Translations under genes and position numbers: made by a program
Assembly: GCA_012862575.1 (NCBI GenBank)
Contig: BLSF01000065.1
Span: forward strand, 124,001 to 188,000
DNA: 64,000 nt
Source of the DNA: Parietichytrium sp. I65-24A
Taxonomy: Eukaryota > Sar > Bigyra > Thraustochytrida > Thraustochytriidae
Direction: 5' to 3'
In this document: positions 31,517-40,777 of the stretch, one piece after another
Layout of the letters: the number at the start of each line of letters is the position of its first letter
Numbering within the stretch: position 1 is the stretch's first letter
Notes under the pieces: generated by a model
The model's database searches: none
What the model saw: the letters and a program-made list of their open reading frames with translations, nothing else
What the model was told of the DNA's origin: nothing

Positions 31517-33098
31517 ATGAAAGCGAAAGTGGGGAGTCGTATGTTGGCGCTGGCGGCGTTGGTGATAGTGTGCTTGGCAGGAGAAGAGGCGGATGTGTGT
31601 GACAAAAGCGATAAAAGCGAGAGCGGCTGCGGGTCGAATGCGAGCGACGGAGAACTGAGTGTGGAGGATGTGATGGACGAGATTGGAGAGAAGGATGGAA
31701 GCATGACCACGCAAATGTTTGGATCGCCGGAGGATGAGCAGGAGACCGCCACGCCGGAAGAGCCTGTGGAAGATGTCGCGTGGGAAGATATCACGGGGAA
31801 CCTCACCGTGGTGTTTCCAGAGAATGGCACCTCGATCCAAGGCAACGTCATTGCGGTTCAGCTCAACCTGCACACCAATTCTTTGAACGTCACGCGCTTC
31901 CAGGAGAAGTTTAATCACTCCAACATATGCATATCCATGGACGAGTCCCCGTACAGCTGCTGGCCAATCATGGGTCTATCCAAGTTCCCCCTTTATACGA
32001 ACATGTCTATGGGGGAGCATACCGTCGTTTCAAAGCTTGTCGACCCAGAGACTGGAAGCTTTCTCATCGAGCAAAGCATGGCCGTATCAACGTTCACGCT
32101 TATTCCCAAGACAGTCAACGAGACCAATGTTCCAGAGGATCCAGACGCGGAGAATGATGAAGAGAAGGAAGAAAGCGACGATGAAGACAGCGAAGCTCCC
32201 AAGACTGAGAGCATTCCGATTCCTGGAGTTGCAGTCGAATTTCCCAAAAACAATGCGGTGGTGGCTCAGACGTTCGATGTTCGGCTCTCGGTCCAAACAA
32301 ACTCCAACTTGACAGACTTTAGGCGTCTGATGCAAAACTCCTTCATTTGCATCGCTCTGGACGACTCCACGTTTCAGTCTTGCTGGCCAATTTTCGAGGA
32401 AAACTACTACCCCAAATTTTTTGATGTCCAGCCTGGCCACCACTACATCTCTGCGCACTTGCTCCACCCCAACACCCTTGAACTCATCCCAGGAACATCG
32501 CTAGGGTATCAAGAGTTTTGGGTGAGCGAGAAGAATGTGGGCATGATCCCGATGACTTTGAAGGAGCCATCCAAAGGCTCCAACGCCTTCTCCGATGAAC
32601 TTCGCAGGCAAGTCCTGGAGGAAATCGCTAGGGAAGAGCTCGCCAGATCGCAAAGCACGGAAACCACCGAACAGGATGCATCGAAAGGCATTCAGGACCA
32701 AGTGCCATCGTCAATTAAGCAGGTTCACGACGGCGAGGAGTCTTCTTCTGGCACCTTCCAGGCGCAGGAGCATATCACATTACAAATTAACGTCGACGGC
32801 GTACGACACAAGCTGATCGTGTTCAAAAACGACAATTATCAGACGCAAGCAGCAAGATTTTGTATGGAAAAAAATATCCACGAAAAGAGCTGTCAGCCAT
32901 CGATATACCGTCTGATTCAGAAGGGTAAGTTTGAGATTTAACTGCGTGTGTTCGTCACGGGAGCGTGATGATATAGGGTTTTTTTTTCTGACCTTCATCG
33001 TTTTCAATTCCTTGTGCAACGACTTATACTTTTTTCCTCGGACAGAGTGGCAAAAATTCAACGATATTCCGCACATTGAGCTTTACTCTGGAGTGTAA
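31517..33098 (+). CDS. Secreted protein with a duplicated domain, two exons
   Basis: Exons 31517-32924 and 33046-33098 give 486 residues. The N-terminus (MKAKVGSRMLALAALVIVCLAG) is a signal peptide. After an acidic linker come two copies of a domain of about 100 residues (about 95-195 and 237-335). Each has VxFPxN near its start, a TNS motif, C-[IV]-[SA]-[ML]-D, a CWPI motif and an H-rich turn before a final beta strand. They look like beta-sandwich (Ig-like) modules; family unknown. Several Asn sites suggest N-glycosylation. An acidic, Gln/Ser-rich linker leads to a third small domain (about 418-486, ITLQINVDGVRHKLIVF) that is completed only by the second exon (WQKFNDIPHIELYSGV). The intron uses AAGG|GTAAGT and CAG. 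It is probably extracellular or in the ER lumen; no catalytic residues are evident. Confidence 0.82.
32925..33045 (+). other. Intron before the last exon of the 31517 gene
   Basis: A 121-bp GT-AG intron in phase 1. The donor is GTAAGTTTG, the same as in the intron at 9854, and a pyrimidine-rich run precedes the acceptor GGACAG. Read-through would give only G-K-F-E-I before a stop. Confidence 0.85.
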
Positions 33099-33432
33099 AA
33101 TGCGATGAAGGAGGCACGAAACACTACCCAAGGTAGACAGATCACCCTATTACTCGGACAGCATTTTCTCTGTATCTTATATGCACGCAATAATAGCAGG
33201 GGACGGGGCTCTTTTGCCATGAGCAAGGGCATCAACACGTACTATTTTGGCGAGATATATTGCGCGCTGTAGAGACTTTGTCAGAATATAAAAGAGAATC
33301 ATTCTCAAGTTAGCCTCTCTCGTCATCTGTTTATTCTTTTTTTATTTTTATATAAGTTATTGCTATTTACGCTCCACGGGAAAGGAGGCGAAAAGAGGTT
33401 CCAGCAGTTGGATCTAAATAAAGGGCTCTTTA
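33099..33432. other. Convergent spacer, nothing recognised
   Basis: 334 bp between two 3' ends. It contains a T-rich stretch (33328-33356) that could supply a minus-strand polyadenylation region. No gene is visible. Confidence 0.55.
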
Positions 33433-35424
33433 TCATGCCGAAGCATCAGAACATTTCTCAGTCGCTTGCGTCACTAGAACCCAACCAGTCCTGCGAGACT
33501 TTGGCGGCGCCCACAGGTGCAATAACTTTCCTTTCCCGGAGGTCTGGTCAGCTTTGTCTTCCCCTGCGCCGTGTTGCGCCTCTGTTTCCCCGCCTTCCTC
33601 ATCCTCCAGTCCATGAGTGGCCGATTCGTCTGAAAGAGGGGGTTTGCCATCTTGCTCCGCCGGAAGAGGATTGTATCTTGCGTGGGGCAGCATTGTTTCA
33701 GCCATATTGTGCACAAACTCGTGCGGCATGAGGTGGGACTGGTTGGTAGTGTCGAGCCGCAAAAAATCAAAGTGAACATCGGATATCCTCTGATGACGAA
33801 TTTCCACCCTCGACCACGTGATCTTGCCAGATACTGGATTCTTCTTGCCACGGCGAAGAATAAGTAGTGTTTCTTTGGACTGTCGAAAATAATGGCTTGG
33901 TTCGCGCCAGAACTCATTCTCCACTCGCTGCTTGACGTACACGGCGTTTTCGACGTAATGAAAATCCATTTTTTCCATTACTCGCAAAACACGAAGGATG
34001 AGATGCTTTGGAGTCCAAATGTAGACAAACCCGCTTTCCAAGAGACTCTCGCGTTCTAATTGCAACTGCAAGAGATCTTCTGGCTCCACGCCATCAATGT
34101 TGCGGTTGTTTGGATTATGAATTTCTGCTTCTGAGCTTGACACGCCATGTGCGAGACCCATGCGGGCATGTTTCCAGGGTGGACTTAGCACAATGCCTTC
34201 GAATGGAGCTCGCTCTTTAACTAAATCTATCCAGCTACCGTCCAGTATACTGCTCACCTGAAAGAGCTCCGAGTTCTCCGGACAAGTTTCGAGCGCTTGA
34301 AAGCTCTCCTCCGCACAAGTAACCATGTTGGGTCGCCATTTCGTATGAGTGTGAATTGCATTCTTCGGGCGATATGGCATGATCGTCTTTGCCCAAGACC
34401 GCGATATTTCGTTAGGAATTTTCTGATAGACAATGGCGTTTGGATCAACTTTGCGAACCTTCTTCAGACCCGTTACGAATCGGCCGTGCATGTCCGACAC
34501 GAAGGCAATCTGAGTCACCCCAGACGAGTCGGCCATGCGTCCGAGGCGCTCGCCACCCTTTTCTCGGCCGCCCGAGCGGCGAACACTTTTCTTGCTTGAG
34601 CCCGTCCTTTTCTTCTTTTTATTCTTTCCGAAGACTTCTTCCCAAAGACCATCATCGGTTCCATCTCCTATTAAGAACAGAGTCTCCCCGTCTTCCTTCG
34701 TGGCCGCCATTACATCGCCCCACTCCCAGCCGTCATCGAAAGACTCTTCGTACCCTTCCTCATTGTAAAGCTCCCGCGTTGTGGACTGGACAGTGAATGC
34801 CGAGGTTTCTTTGAACACTTCTTTGAGGGTCTCCTCATCGAGGCCGTTGGTGTCGGGCATTGCGGAGGAGCTGCTACTGCCACTGCTACCACCGCTGTTG
34901 TTGTTGCTGTTGTTGTTGCTGTTGCTGTTGTTCTCGGCGCCATCTCCCTCGCGCTTTTTTTGAATTTCGTCCAGCTTTTCGAATTTCTTCATGATCATTT
35001 CGATCGTCTCACCGTCTTCTACATAGCCCACAAACAAGGAAGCATTCGGGAGCACCTCATCTGCGGCATTAGCTTTGCGCCTCTTCCGGCTGGTTGTGCC
35101 CACCCGTGCTCCCTGGCCTTTGTGATATACCTCCACATCATTCTCCACCCAGTCCCCGAAGCAATCCTTTCGCTTCTTTCTCCTGTTCTGCTTGGTCTGT
35201 TTCTTAGGCTTCCTCGCAGGAGGTTCCTGCTGTAGCCCCTGTGCCTCCGCATCGACGTTGCCTGACTCCGTTGTCATTGTGTCACTTTGCTTGCCTTGCT
35301 TTATCTCACCATCAGCACATGCGTCTCTGCAATCCTCGAAACCCGACGTGCCCTCCTGTACATCCACCGCAACTTGCTTCAAATGCATCGATGGCGCTTC
35401 CACGCGCTTGCTCCGATCGAGCAT
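33433..35424 (-). CDS. MT-A70-like N6-adenine methyltransferase
   Basis: 663 residues. The first 200 are basic/acidic low complexity with a Lys-rich nuclear-type patch and Asn/Ser runs. The second half has an MT-A70 fold: GIVLSPPW (motif at about residues 414-417), then GFVYIWTPKHLILRVL, then MEKMDFHYVENAVYVKQ, RQSKETLLILRR, and the end helix PHEFVHNMAETMLP that corresponds to the 'KP-x-E-x-Y-x-M-IERL' helix of METTL3. Catalytic MT-A70 proteins have DPPW; here it is SPPW, which still fits the general amino-methyltransferase consensus (D/N/S)PP(Y/F/W). The family's usual ending with the GNE/GNQ motif is not evident, and the protein continues into a Glu-rich tail. It could methylate RNA or DNA adenine, or be a non-catalytic partner. 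It is probably nuclear. Confidence 0.8.
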   Translation of the reverse strand: MLDRSKRVEAPSMHLKQVAVDVQEGTSGFEDCRDACADGEIKQGKQSDTMTTESGNVDAEAQGLQQEPPARKPKKQTKQNRRKKRKDCFGDWVENDVEVYHKGQGARVGTTSRKRRKANAADEVLPNASLFVGYVEDGETIEMIMKKFEKLDEIQKKREGDGAENNSNSNNNSNNNSGGSSGSSSSSAMPDTNGLDEETLKEVFKETSAFTVQSTTRELYNEEGYEESFDDGWEWGDVMAATKEDGETLFLIGDGTDDGLWEEVFGKNKKKKRTGSSKKSVRRSGGREKGGERLGRMADSSGVTQIAFVSDMHGRFVTGLKKVRKVDPNAIVYQKIPNEISRSWAKTIMPYRPKNAIHTHTKWRPNMVTCAEESFQALETCPENSELFQVSSILDGSWIDLVKERAPFEGIVLSPPWKHARMGLAHGVSSSEAEIHNPNNRNIDGVEPEDLLQLQLERESLLESGFVYIWTPKHLILRVLRVMEKMDFHYVENAVYVKQRVENEFWREPSHYFRQSKETLLILRRGKKNPVSGKITWSRVEIRHQRISDVHFDFLRLDTTNQSHLMPHEFVHNMAETMLPHARYNPLPAEQDGKPPLSDESATHGLEDEEGGETEAQHGAGEDKADQTSGKGKLLHLWAPPKSRRTGWVLVTQATEKCSDASA

Positions 35425-35436
35425 CCGCTTGACGTT

Positions 35437-35467
35437 TATATATATAATATATGTATATATATATATC
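35437..35467. repeat. (TA)n-rich tract
   Basis: About 30 bp of alternating T and A with two G interruptions. It lies 15 bp upstream of the start of the MT-A70-like gene, so it may include its core promoter. Confidence 0.75.
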
Positions 35468-35504
35468 CTTCACAACTGCGCCAGCACCCAAACTGAAGCC
35501 AAAT

Positions 35505-35612
35505 TCGATCGATCGATCGGTCGATTGATTGATTGACTGATTGATTGACTGACTGATTGACTGATTGATTGATTGACTGATTGATTGATTGTTTGATTGA
35601 TTGATCGATCGA
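35505..35612. repeat. (GATT/GACT/GATC)n array
   Basis: About 27 tetranucleotide units, mostly GATT and GACT, with GATC units at both ends. It is one of the longest examples of the GATT/AATC motif found throughout the window. Confidence 0.9.
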
Positions 35613-36660
35613 AATCGAACAAAAACATCCACGACTATCCGTCCACCTTTCCTTTTCACTCTTTCTTTCCACCGTTTCGCGCAACTTTTGAAACTTTCGC
35701 TTCCGCCGTAAAACAATAAAACTTTGGGCGCACAGAGGTGATCGCGGAAGTCGCTGAACAATGGGTACTAACACCGGCTAGCCTCTTCTGGTAAAGTGTA
35801 CCCGGGGACACTTTGTTGCGTACGTGCGTGAGTGCGCGAGGAGGGAGACTAGTGAGAGGGGGAAAAATGAGCCGGGGTACGTTGGGTTCATTTTGTTCGC
35901 TGAGAGGTTGGGTGCACGAACCCTATCTATCTATGTATGTACCGGTATGGGGTTTATTCTTCTTCTTCATCATCTTCTTCGTCAAGTTCGGGAGGGTTTT
36001 TGAATTTTAATAATTGTTGTCTTTGTTATTTTCTTATTAATTTATTTATTATCTTATTTTATATGTTTGGCCTTTTCTTTGGGAGCATCTTTTGAATGAC
36101 GAATAACACAGCGAAATTCATCGAACAACAATCCACGATAGTTTGAGTTCTTTGTTCGGTTCTTCGTTTCCTTAGTGCTGTGTCCATGTCTCCAGTGGCA
36201 CGTATCCTTACATTTAAGCGCAACCAAGCACTAGTCTGAAAAGGTCAACCCTGGGGGCAATTTTGAATTCTTCGCTACTCTATCCTACCCAATCCTTACC
36301 CCTCACGCCCCTGTTTTCTTTCATTTTTCAAATTTCAAACAGCTGTCTTCCTTTCTTACTCCTACTCGCTGACTACATCCACAGCCTATGCTCCTGGGGA
36401 CTCTTACCCAGCTCTCTAACCTCCCACATTAACACCCCTATGGTTCTGACAGGATATGCTACTGACTACTATGTAATCCTAAGATATCCTATAAGAAGGT
36501 CCTAACATGTCCTAACTCTTCCAACTCACTGTCAATACTGTCAATACTGTCAATTCAAAAACACTTTGAAATTTGGAACAGGTTCAAACTCCAATACAAA
36601 GAGAGAGAGACAGAGAGAGAGAGTACAGTAGCTGTGTTGCGGCAAATTACAAAGTGTCCG

Positions 36661-36889
36661 CGGACACATTGGGACACATTGGCACGCATTGGAACAGCTG
36701 GGACAGACAGCTGGGCCACATTGCGCGCACTCGCACTCGCACGAGTGAGAGCGAAAGAGAGCGGTGCATCTGCATACTCAAGAGAGAGAAGAGAGAGAAA
36801 GAGTGAAAGAGAGGGGTGCGCGCGGCGAATTGGGACGCTGGGCGAGAGAGTGGGACAGATTGGGACAGATTGGGACAGTTTGGGACAGA
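36661..36889. repeat. Dispersed TGGGACA(CA/GA)T repeats
   Basis: Four perfect 10-bp TGGGACAGAT-type units at 36851-36889, with degenerate relatives (ACATTGGGACACATTGG, GCTGGGACAGACAGC) at 36661-36722. They lie 400-630 bp upstream of the CAF-1 start. Confidence 0.7.
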
Positions 36890-37289
36890 GGTGTGAGCCA
36901 CTCGCAAGTGTGCGCGGTGCGTTGTGCGCTGTGTGTTGTGTGTTGTGGGTTGTGGGTTGTGTGGGGCATAGATAGTTTGACGGAGGAGACGGTTTGAGAG
37001 ACGAGCAAGGTGAAAAGTGGAAATATCGGTTGTGCCTGTGCGTACGGTTTAGCACATCTTTCATCGTTTTTTTACTTGTTTCATCGTTTACTTGTTTACT
37101 TGTCTCTTTGTTGGTGTCAGGCTGCATGTGCTGTGCTGTGCTTGGCGGCACATTGCGGAAGAGACAGACAAAGAGAGAGAGAGAGAGAGTAGGGTTCATT
37201 GATTGCTCGATTCGTGTTTGTGGAAGGCACGTCGTCTGCATTTCAAGCGTTTAGCTTGTAGATTTCAGAAAGCTTAGGTTCTGCCAACC

Positions 37290-40200
37290 ATGCCAAAGAT
37301 ACCGCAAGCAGTGCGCGCTGCGGTGGAAGTTCAAGCCAAGTCGCGCGACTTGAAGTCGGCTTTACCACACAAGGAGAGCGAGCAGAGTACAGCCCCCACG
37401 GAGTTCGAGAAGGAGCGGATGGCTATCTTGAGAGAGGCAGACAAAGCGAAGGAGAAGTCTCAGACGACCCTGAATTGGGGCTCGAAAAGCAGCTCTGCTA
37501 CGTCTCCGAAACGAATGCCCAAGATTAAAGTCCTGGACTCGGACGACGAAGAAGTGATGAATATGATCGAGAGCTCCAGCGACGAGGAAGAGGATGAGCA
37601 AGAAAGGCAACAGGATGATACTCACGGGGATGAGGTTGGAGAAAAGGAGGACGATGATGAAAAGGAGGAGGAGGACGCCGACGCCGACGCCGACGAGGAC
37701 GACGACGAAAAGGAGGACGATGAAGAAGAGACCTCGAACTCTAGCGAAAAGAATTCAGACGCCGACCCAGCGACTCCGATGAAGCTTCGGCTTCGAAGAA
37801 AAAAGCGGAAATCATCCGACGCCAATGAGGATGTCGAGGACATGGAGGAGACTCCCAGCAAATCCGTCGCCAAAAAAAGCAGATCTAAAAGCCCAAGGAC
37901 AGTGGGAACCCCGCCCAAGAAGAAATTTGGCTTTCCGGAAGAAGCGGAACAGGACTTCCTTCTTGCTGTAATCTCTGGGACTCTTGCTGGAAGCGCGATG
38001 CTCCAAATCGTTGAAGACTTTCAAAACTGTGCTGATGAAAAGTGGAAGGATGTGCCAAAGAAACCCACACTTTCTAAGCTTCGCACAGTCGCTGTTCGTG
38101 AGAGACGGCCTGGAGACGACAAATTCCGATATTGGCTGAAAGAAGAACAAGTGAAGGAGCTCCTCAAGTCGGGCGACGCTGCCGTGCAAGATGAAGTGCG
38201 CAGAGTACAAGAGCTTGCGGAGAAGATTGCCACAACCTATTCTAACGAACAAGTAGTCAAGTCAAGAGCAATGAGTGACAGTGCCACAAGTCGCGAGCCT
38301 TCCAACTCGGCAAAGGAGCCGGAACTTGTATCTGCGAGCGACGATGCGCGGATTGGAACTTTCGGGGAGTGGCTCGCGAAAATGCTGGCGGAGGCGGAAG
38401 AAATCCTGGGCACTCCAATGGACATCATTGCTGATCACACAACATTTGACTCACTCGACGCAGATGAGGCAAGTAAATATTTAGTCGCCAAGGTACAGGG
38501 CAAGCGTGGAACGCTCGATGAAGTGGCTCAGGAACTTCACGACGCTTTGGGAAGCTTCAGTCCGCACCAAATCTCAGAGAAACTCGTGCTCCTTGCGGAG
38601 CGAAAAGCATACGGCCTGAAAGAGAAAAGCGCAATCGCCACCAAGGACACAAATCCGCACGCACTGTGGAGGTGGGAAATTATGAACCCCGCGCTGCTGG
38701 AAAAGGAGGTTTTCAACGTTGTTCAGGAGAGCCGTCGTAAACTGCAGCATGTGGGCAGACGAGTTGGGGTTGCTTCGAGACTGTTGCAGAATCTCACGAA
38801 AAACGTAGACGGTAAGCTGGAAGCGAAGGTTGCGCGCGATGTGGAAGCTGCTCAGAAACTCATGCGGGAAGACGAGCTCCAGAGGCAAAAGAACGAGGAG
38901 AAAGCTCGTAAACTTGCCGAAAAGAAGAGCAAAGAGGAAGAACTTGCGAAACAAAAGCTTGCCGCAAAAGAGGCGGCTGCGTTAGAGGAGAGTACCAAGA
39001 AAAAGCAGCAGCAAAAAGCTCTCAAGCCGGGACTGAAGCCGCTCACACACTTCTTTAAAGCCGTCAAGAAGCAGCCGGAAGAGGCTGTCTCGAGTTCTCC
39101 TGTCCAGAGTGACATGAACGTAAAGAGTCCTTCAGCAGATCCGGTTTCCGAGGAGACTGATACGCGCTCAAACTCCTCCGAGAAAAAGTCGCTCATGTCA
39201 GCAGCTGACTCACCTGTACAAGAGCGCATGGGCTTTCGCCAGAGACAGATGTTGCAGTTTGACGAGCAACTGAAATCGGGGGAGGCGATCGACATTTTTG
39301 AGTGGGCTGCTTCTCTGAGGGAGCGAACGCGGACCAGGCGAGCTAGGCCGAAAACCGCGCCTGCTACAATGCCAGGCACAGACGCGAATACGTTTCTTCT
39401 TCAGTTGAATGGGGAGCAAGTTGCTGTTGATGCAGAGCAGCGTGACGCTATGCTCGCGAACCAGTGCAAAAAGAAGCTCTTTCAGTTCCATGGCTCATAC
39501 CGCCCGCCTTATTTTGGAACGTTTCGAAAGCCCAGCTCGGCGATAAACGGTCGCCGGCCATTTGCCAAGGAACCCGCGTTGGACTATTCGTGTGATAGCG
39601 ATGAAGAGTGGGAGGACGTTCCAGATGATGCTGAGTCCATTGCGGAAAGCGTGGAAGGGTCTGAAGATGGTGGCGAAGATGCTCTTGACTACCAAGATGG
39701 GTGGTTGATGGAGGATGATGTTATTGAATACGAAAGCGGAGTTGGGAGCGATGATGAGTCCGATGATGACGAAAATGGGTCCGAAGACGGGCTTAAACGA
39801 CCAAGGGCTGAGGCCAACGACGGCAACGACCAGAAGAAGACTAAGCGGAGAAAGAAGCTCGCAACAGACACCTCTTCGCTGAGTAAATACCAAATTGGCA
39901 TCCTCTATGATGTGGAGAAGATCAAGGACGGGTCTGATGGCGAACTGGCCAAGAACCTGCTTCGCTTTTCGGTCACCCCGCTTCCAACACTCAACGACTA
40001 CAGCGAGACTTCACAAACCATAAAGCCCGTGGATACCGAGGCCATCCTCATGGAGATTCTACCGCTTAAAAAGCAAAAGGAGCCAGATACTGCCGCAAGC
40101 AAAGCTTCTCCGAAGAAACTTGATTGTCCAACAGCGGACAGGAAAGTCGTCGCGGAAAACTGCTTTCCAGAAGAGGAGCTCGCTGAGCTGAAGAAGGCTG

Positions 40201-40427
40201 CTGATGGAAGCCAGCTAGGCCTAAAACAACTCGTCAACGACTTTTACCAGGATCAACGAAATCGTTTCGCCATTGAGTTCTCACAAGCGCAAAAAGATGG
40301 GTCTGCATCGCCACAAATCAATTTGCGAAACCCCACGCCGAAAAAGTACATCAGAGCCAAGCTTCTTCTCATTGCCAAGCGCGAGAAGAGGCTCGGGGAT
40401 ACAAAGCCGAGGTGGTATGTTTCTTAA
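37290..40427 (+). CDS. CHAF1A: Chromatin assembly factor 1 large subunit (CAF-1 p150-like)
   Basis: 1,045 residues. CAF-1 deposits H3-H4 on newly replicated DNA through PCNA. Diagnostic motifs are QFHGSYRPPYFGTF (about 732-745) followed by LDYSCDSDEEWEDV (about 763-776), the CAF-1 large-subunit signature. Upstream, about 525-575 is a charged KER-type coiled coil. LKPLTHFF at about 583 resembles a PCNA-interacting (PIP) box, with Leu in place of the usual Gln. Residues 97-150 are an acidic tract. The C-terminal 90 residues (LKQLVNDFYQDQRN... to KPRWYV) fit the winged-helix DNA-binding domain. The stop comes right after RWYVS, earlier than the RWxVKxEVL-type endings I recall. A short frame after an AG at 40474 could be a missed last exon, but the donor would be poor. 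It converges on the Furry gene with a 350-bp spacer. Confidence 0.93.
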   Translation: MPKIPQAVRAAVEVQAKSRDLKSALPHKESEQSTAPTEFEKERMAILREADKAKEKSQTTLNWGSKSSSATSPKRMPKIKVLDSDDEEVMNMIESSSDEEEDEQERQQDDTHGDEVGEKEDDDEKEEEDADADADEDDDEKEDDEEETSNSSEKNSDADPATPMKLRLRRKKRKSSDANEDVEDMEETPSKSVAKKSRSKSPRTVGTPPKKKFGFPEEAEQDFLLAVISGTLAGSAMLQIVEDFQNCADEKWKDVPKKPTLSKLRTVAVRERRPGDDKFRYWLKEEQVKELLKSGDAAVQDEVRRVQELAEKIATTYSNEQVVKSRAMSDSATSREPSNSAKEPELVSASDDARIGTFGEWLAKMLAEAEEILGTPMDIIADHTTFDSLDADEASKYLVAKVQGKRGTLDEVAQELHDALGSFSPHQISEKLVLLAERKAYGLKEKSAIATKDTNPHALWRWEIMNPALLEKEVFNVVQESRRKLQHVGRRVGVASRLLQNLTKNVDGKLEAKVARDVEAAQKLMREDELQRQKNEEKARKLAEKKSKEEELAKQKLAAKEAAALEESTKKKQQQKALKPGLKPLTHFFKAVKKQPEEAVSSSPVQSDMNVKSPSADPVSEETDTRSNSSEKKSLMSAADSPVQERMGFRQRQMLQFDEQLKSGEAIDIFEWAASLRERTRTRRARPKTAPATMPGTDANTFLLQLNGEQVAVDAEQRDAMLANQCKKKLFQFHGSYRPPYFGTFRKPSSAINGRRPFAKEPALDYSCDSDEEWEDVPDDAESIAESVEGSEDGGEDALDYQDGWLMEDDVIEYESGVGSDDESDDDENGSEDGLKRPRAEANDGNDQKKTKRRKKLATDTSSLSKYQIGILYDVEKIKDGSDGELAKNLLRFSVTPLPTLNDYSETSQTIKPVDTEAILMEILPLKKQKEPDTAASKASPKKLDCPTADRKVVAENCFPEEELAELKKAADGSQLGLKQLVNDFYQDQRNRFAIEFSQAQKDGSASPQINLRNPTPKKYIRAKLLLIAKREKRLGDTKPRWYVS

Positions 40428-40777
40428 CTAATTTCAGATGTATTGTGACACAATTGTAAAATTCTCCGGCTCAGGTGCGCCGACACACATACGTTCTTGT
40501 GCTGATCGAAACGTCACAGCTTGAGGACCTCTGTGGTGAATTTAAACAGCAGTAAACTTTCTAAATGCAACGGAGCTGTTCTCCTCTCTCTGTTCTTTCA
40601 AATATCATACTGTTCATGTAGGTCTTGGACTCCACGACTTTTGAATACGATTCGGTTGGGACCTTTTAACCTCGCTCGCGCCGTTTCTCACGTTTATTCT
40701 CGCGCACCCTCCGAATAGGCACGCCGGCCAGGACTGCGAAACGCATAAAAGAACGATTCCAATGGAGAAAAATTTCT
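40428..40777. other. Convergent spacer after CAF-1
   Basis: 350 bp holding two 3' ends. It includes a possible unspliced extra exon of the CAF-1 gene (short open frame 40475-40556 ending in a stop); otherwise nothing is recognised. Confidence 0.45.

Larger units (their letters stand above)
35425..37289. other. Divergent spacer between MT-A70-like and CAF-1 genes
   Basis: No gene recognised. It contains an AT-repeat, a 100-bp GATT/GACT array and a set of TGGGACAGAT-type repeats (listed separately), plus a TTGTGTGT/GTTGTGGG run at about 36905-36962 and GAGA runs at 36600-36625, 36780-36815 and 37165-37190. Both promoters must lie here. Confidence 0.55.

Noticed and set aside
31312-31918. Minus-strand frames of 170-180 codons over the 31517 gene start
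   Set aside because: Antisense to a gene with signal peptide, repeats and a verified splice; Ser/Leu-rich translation of GAAA repeats.
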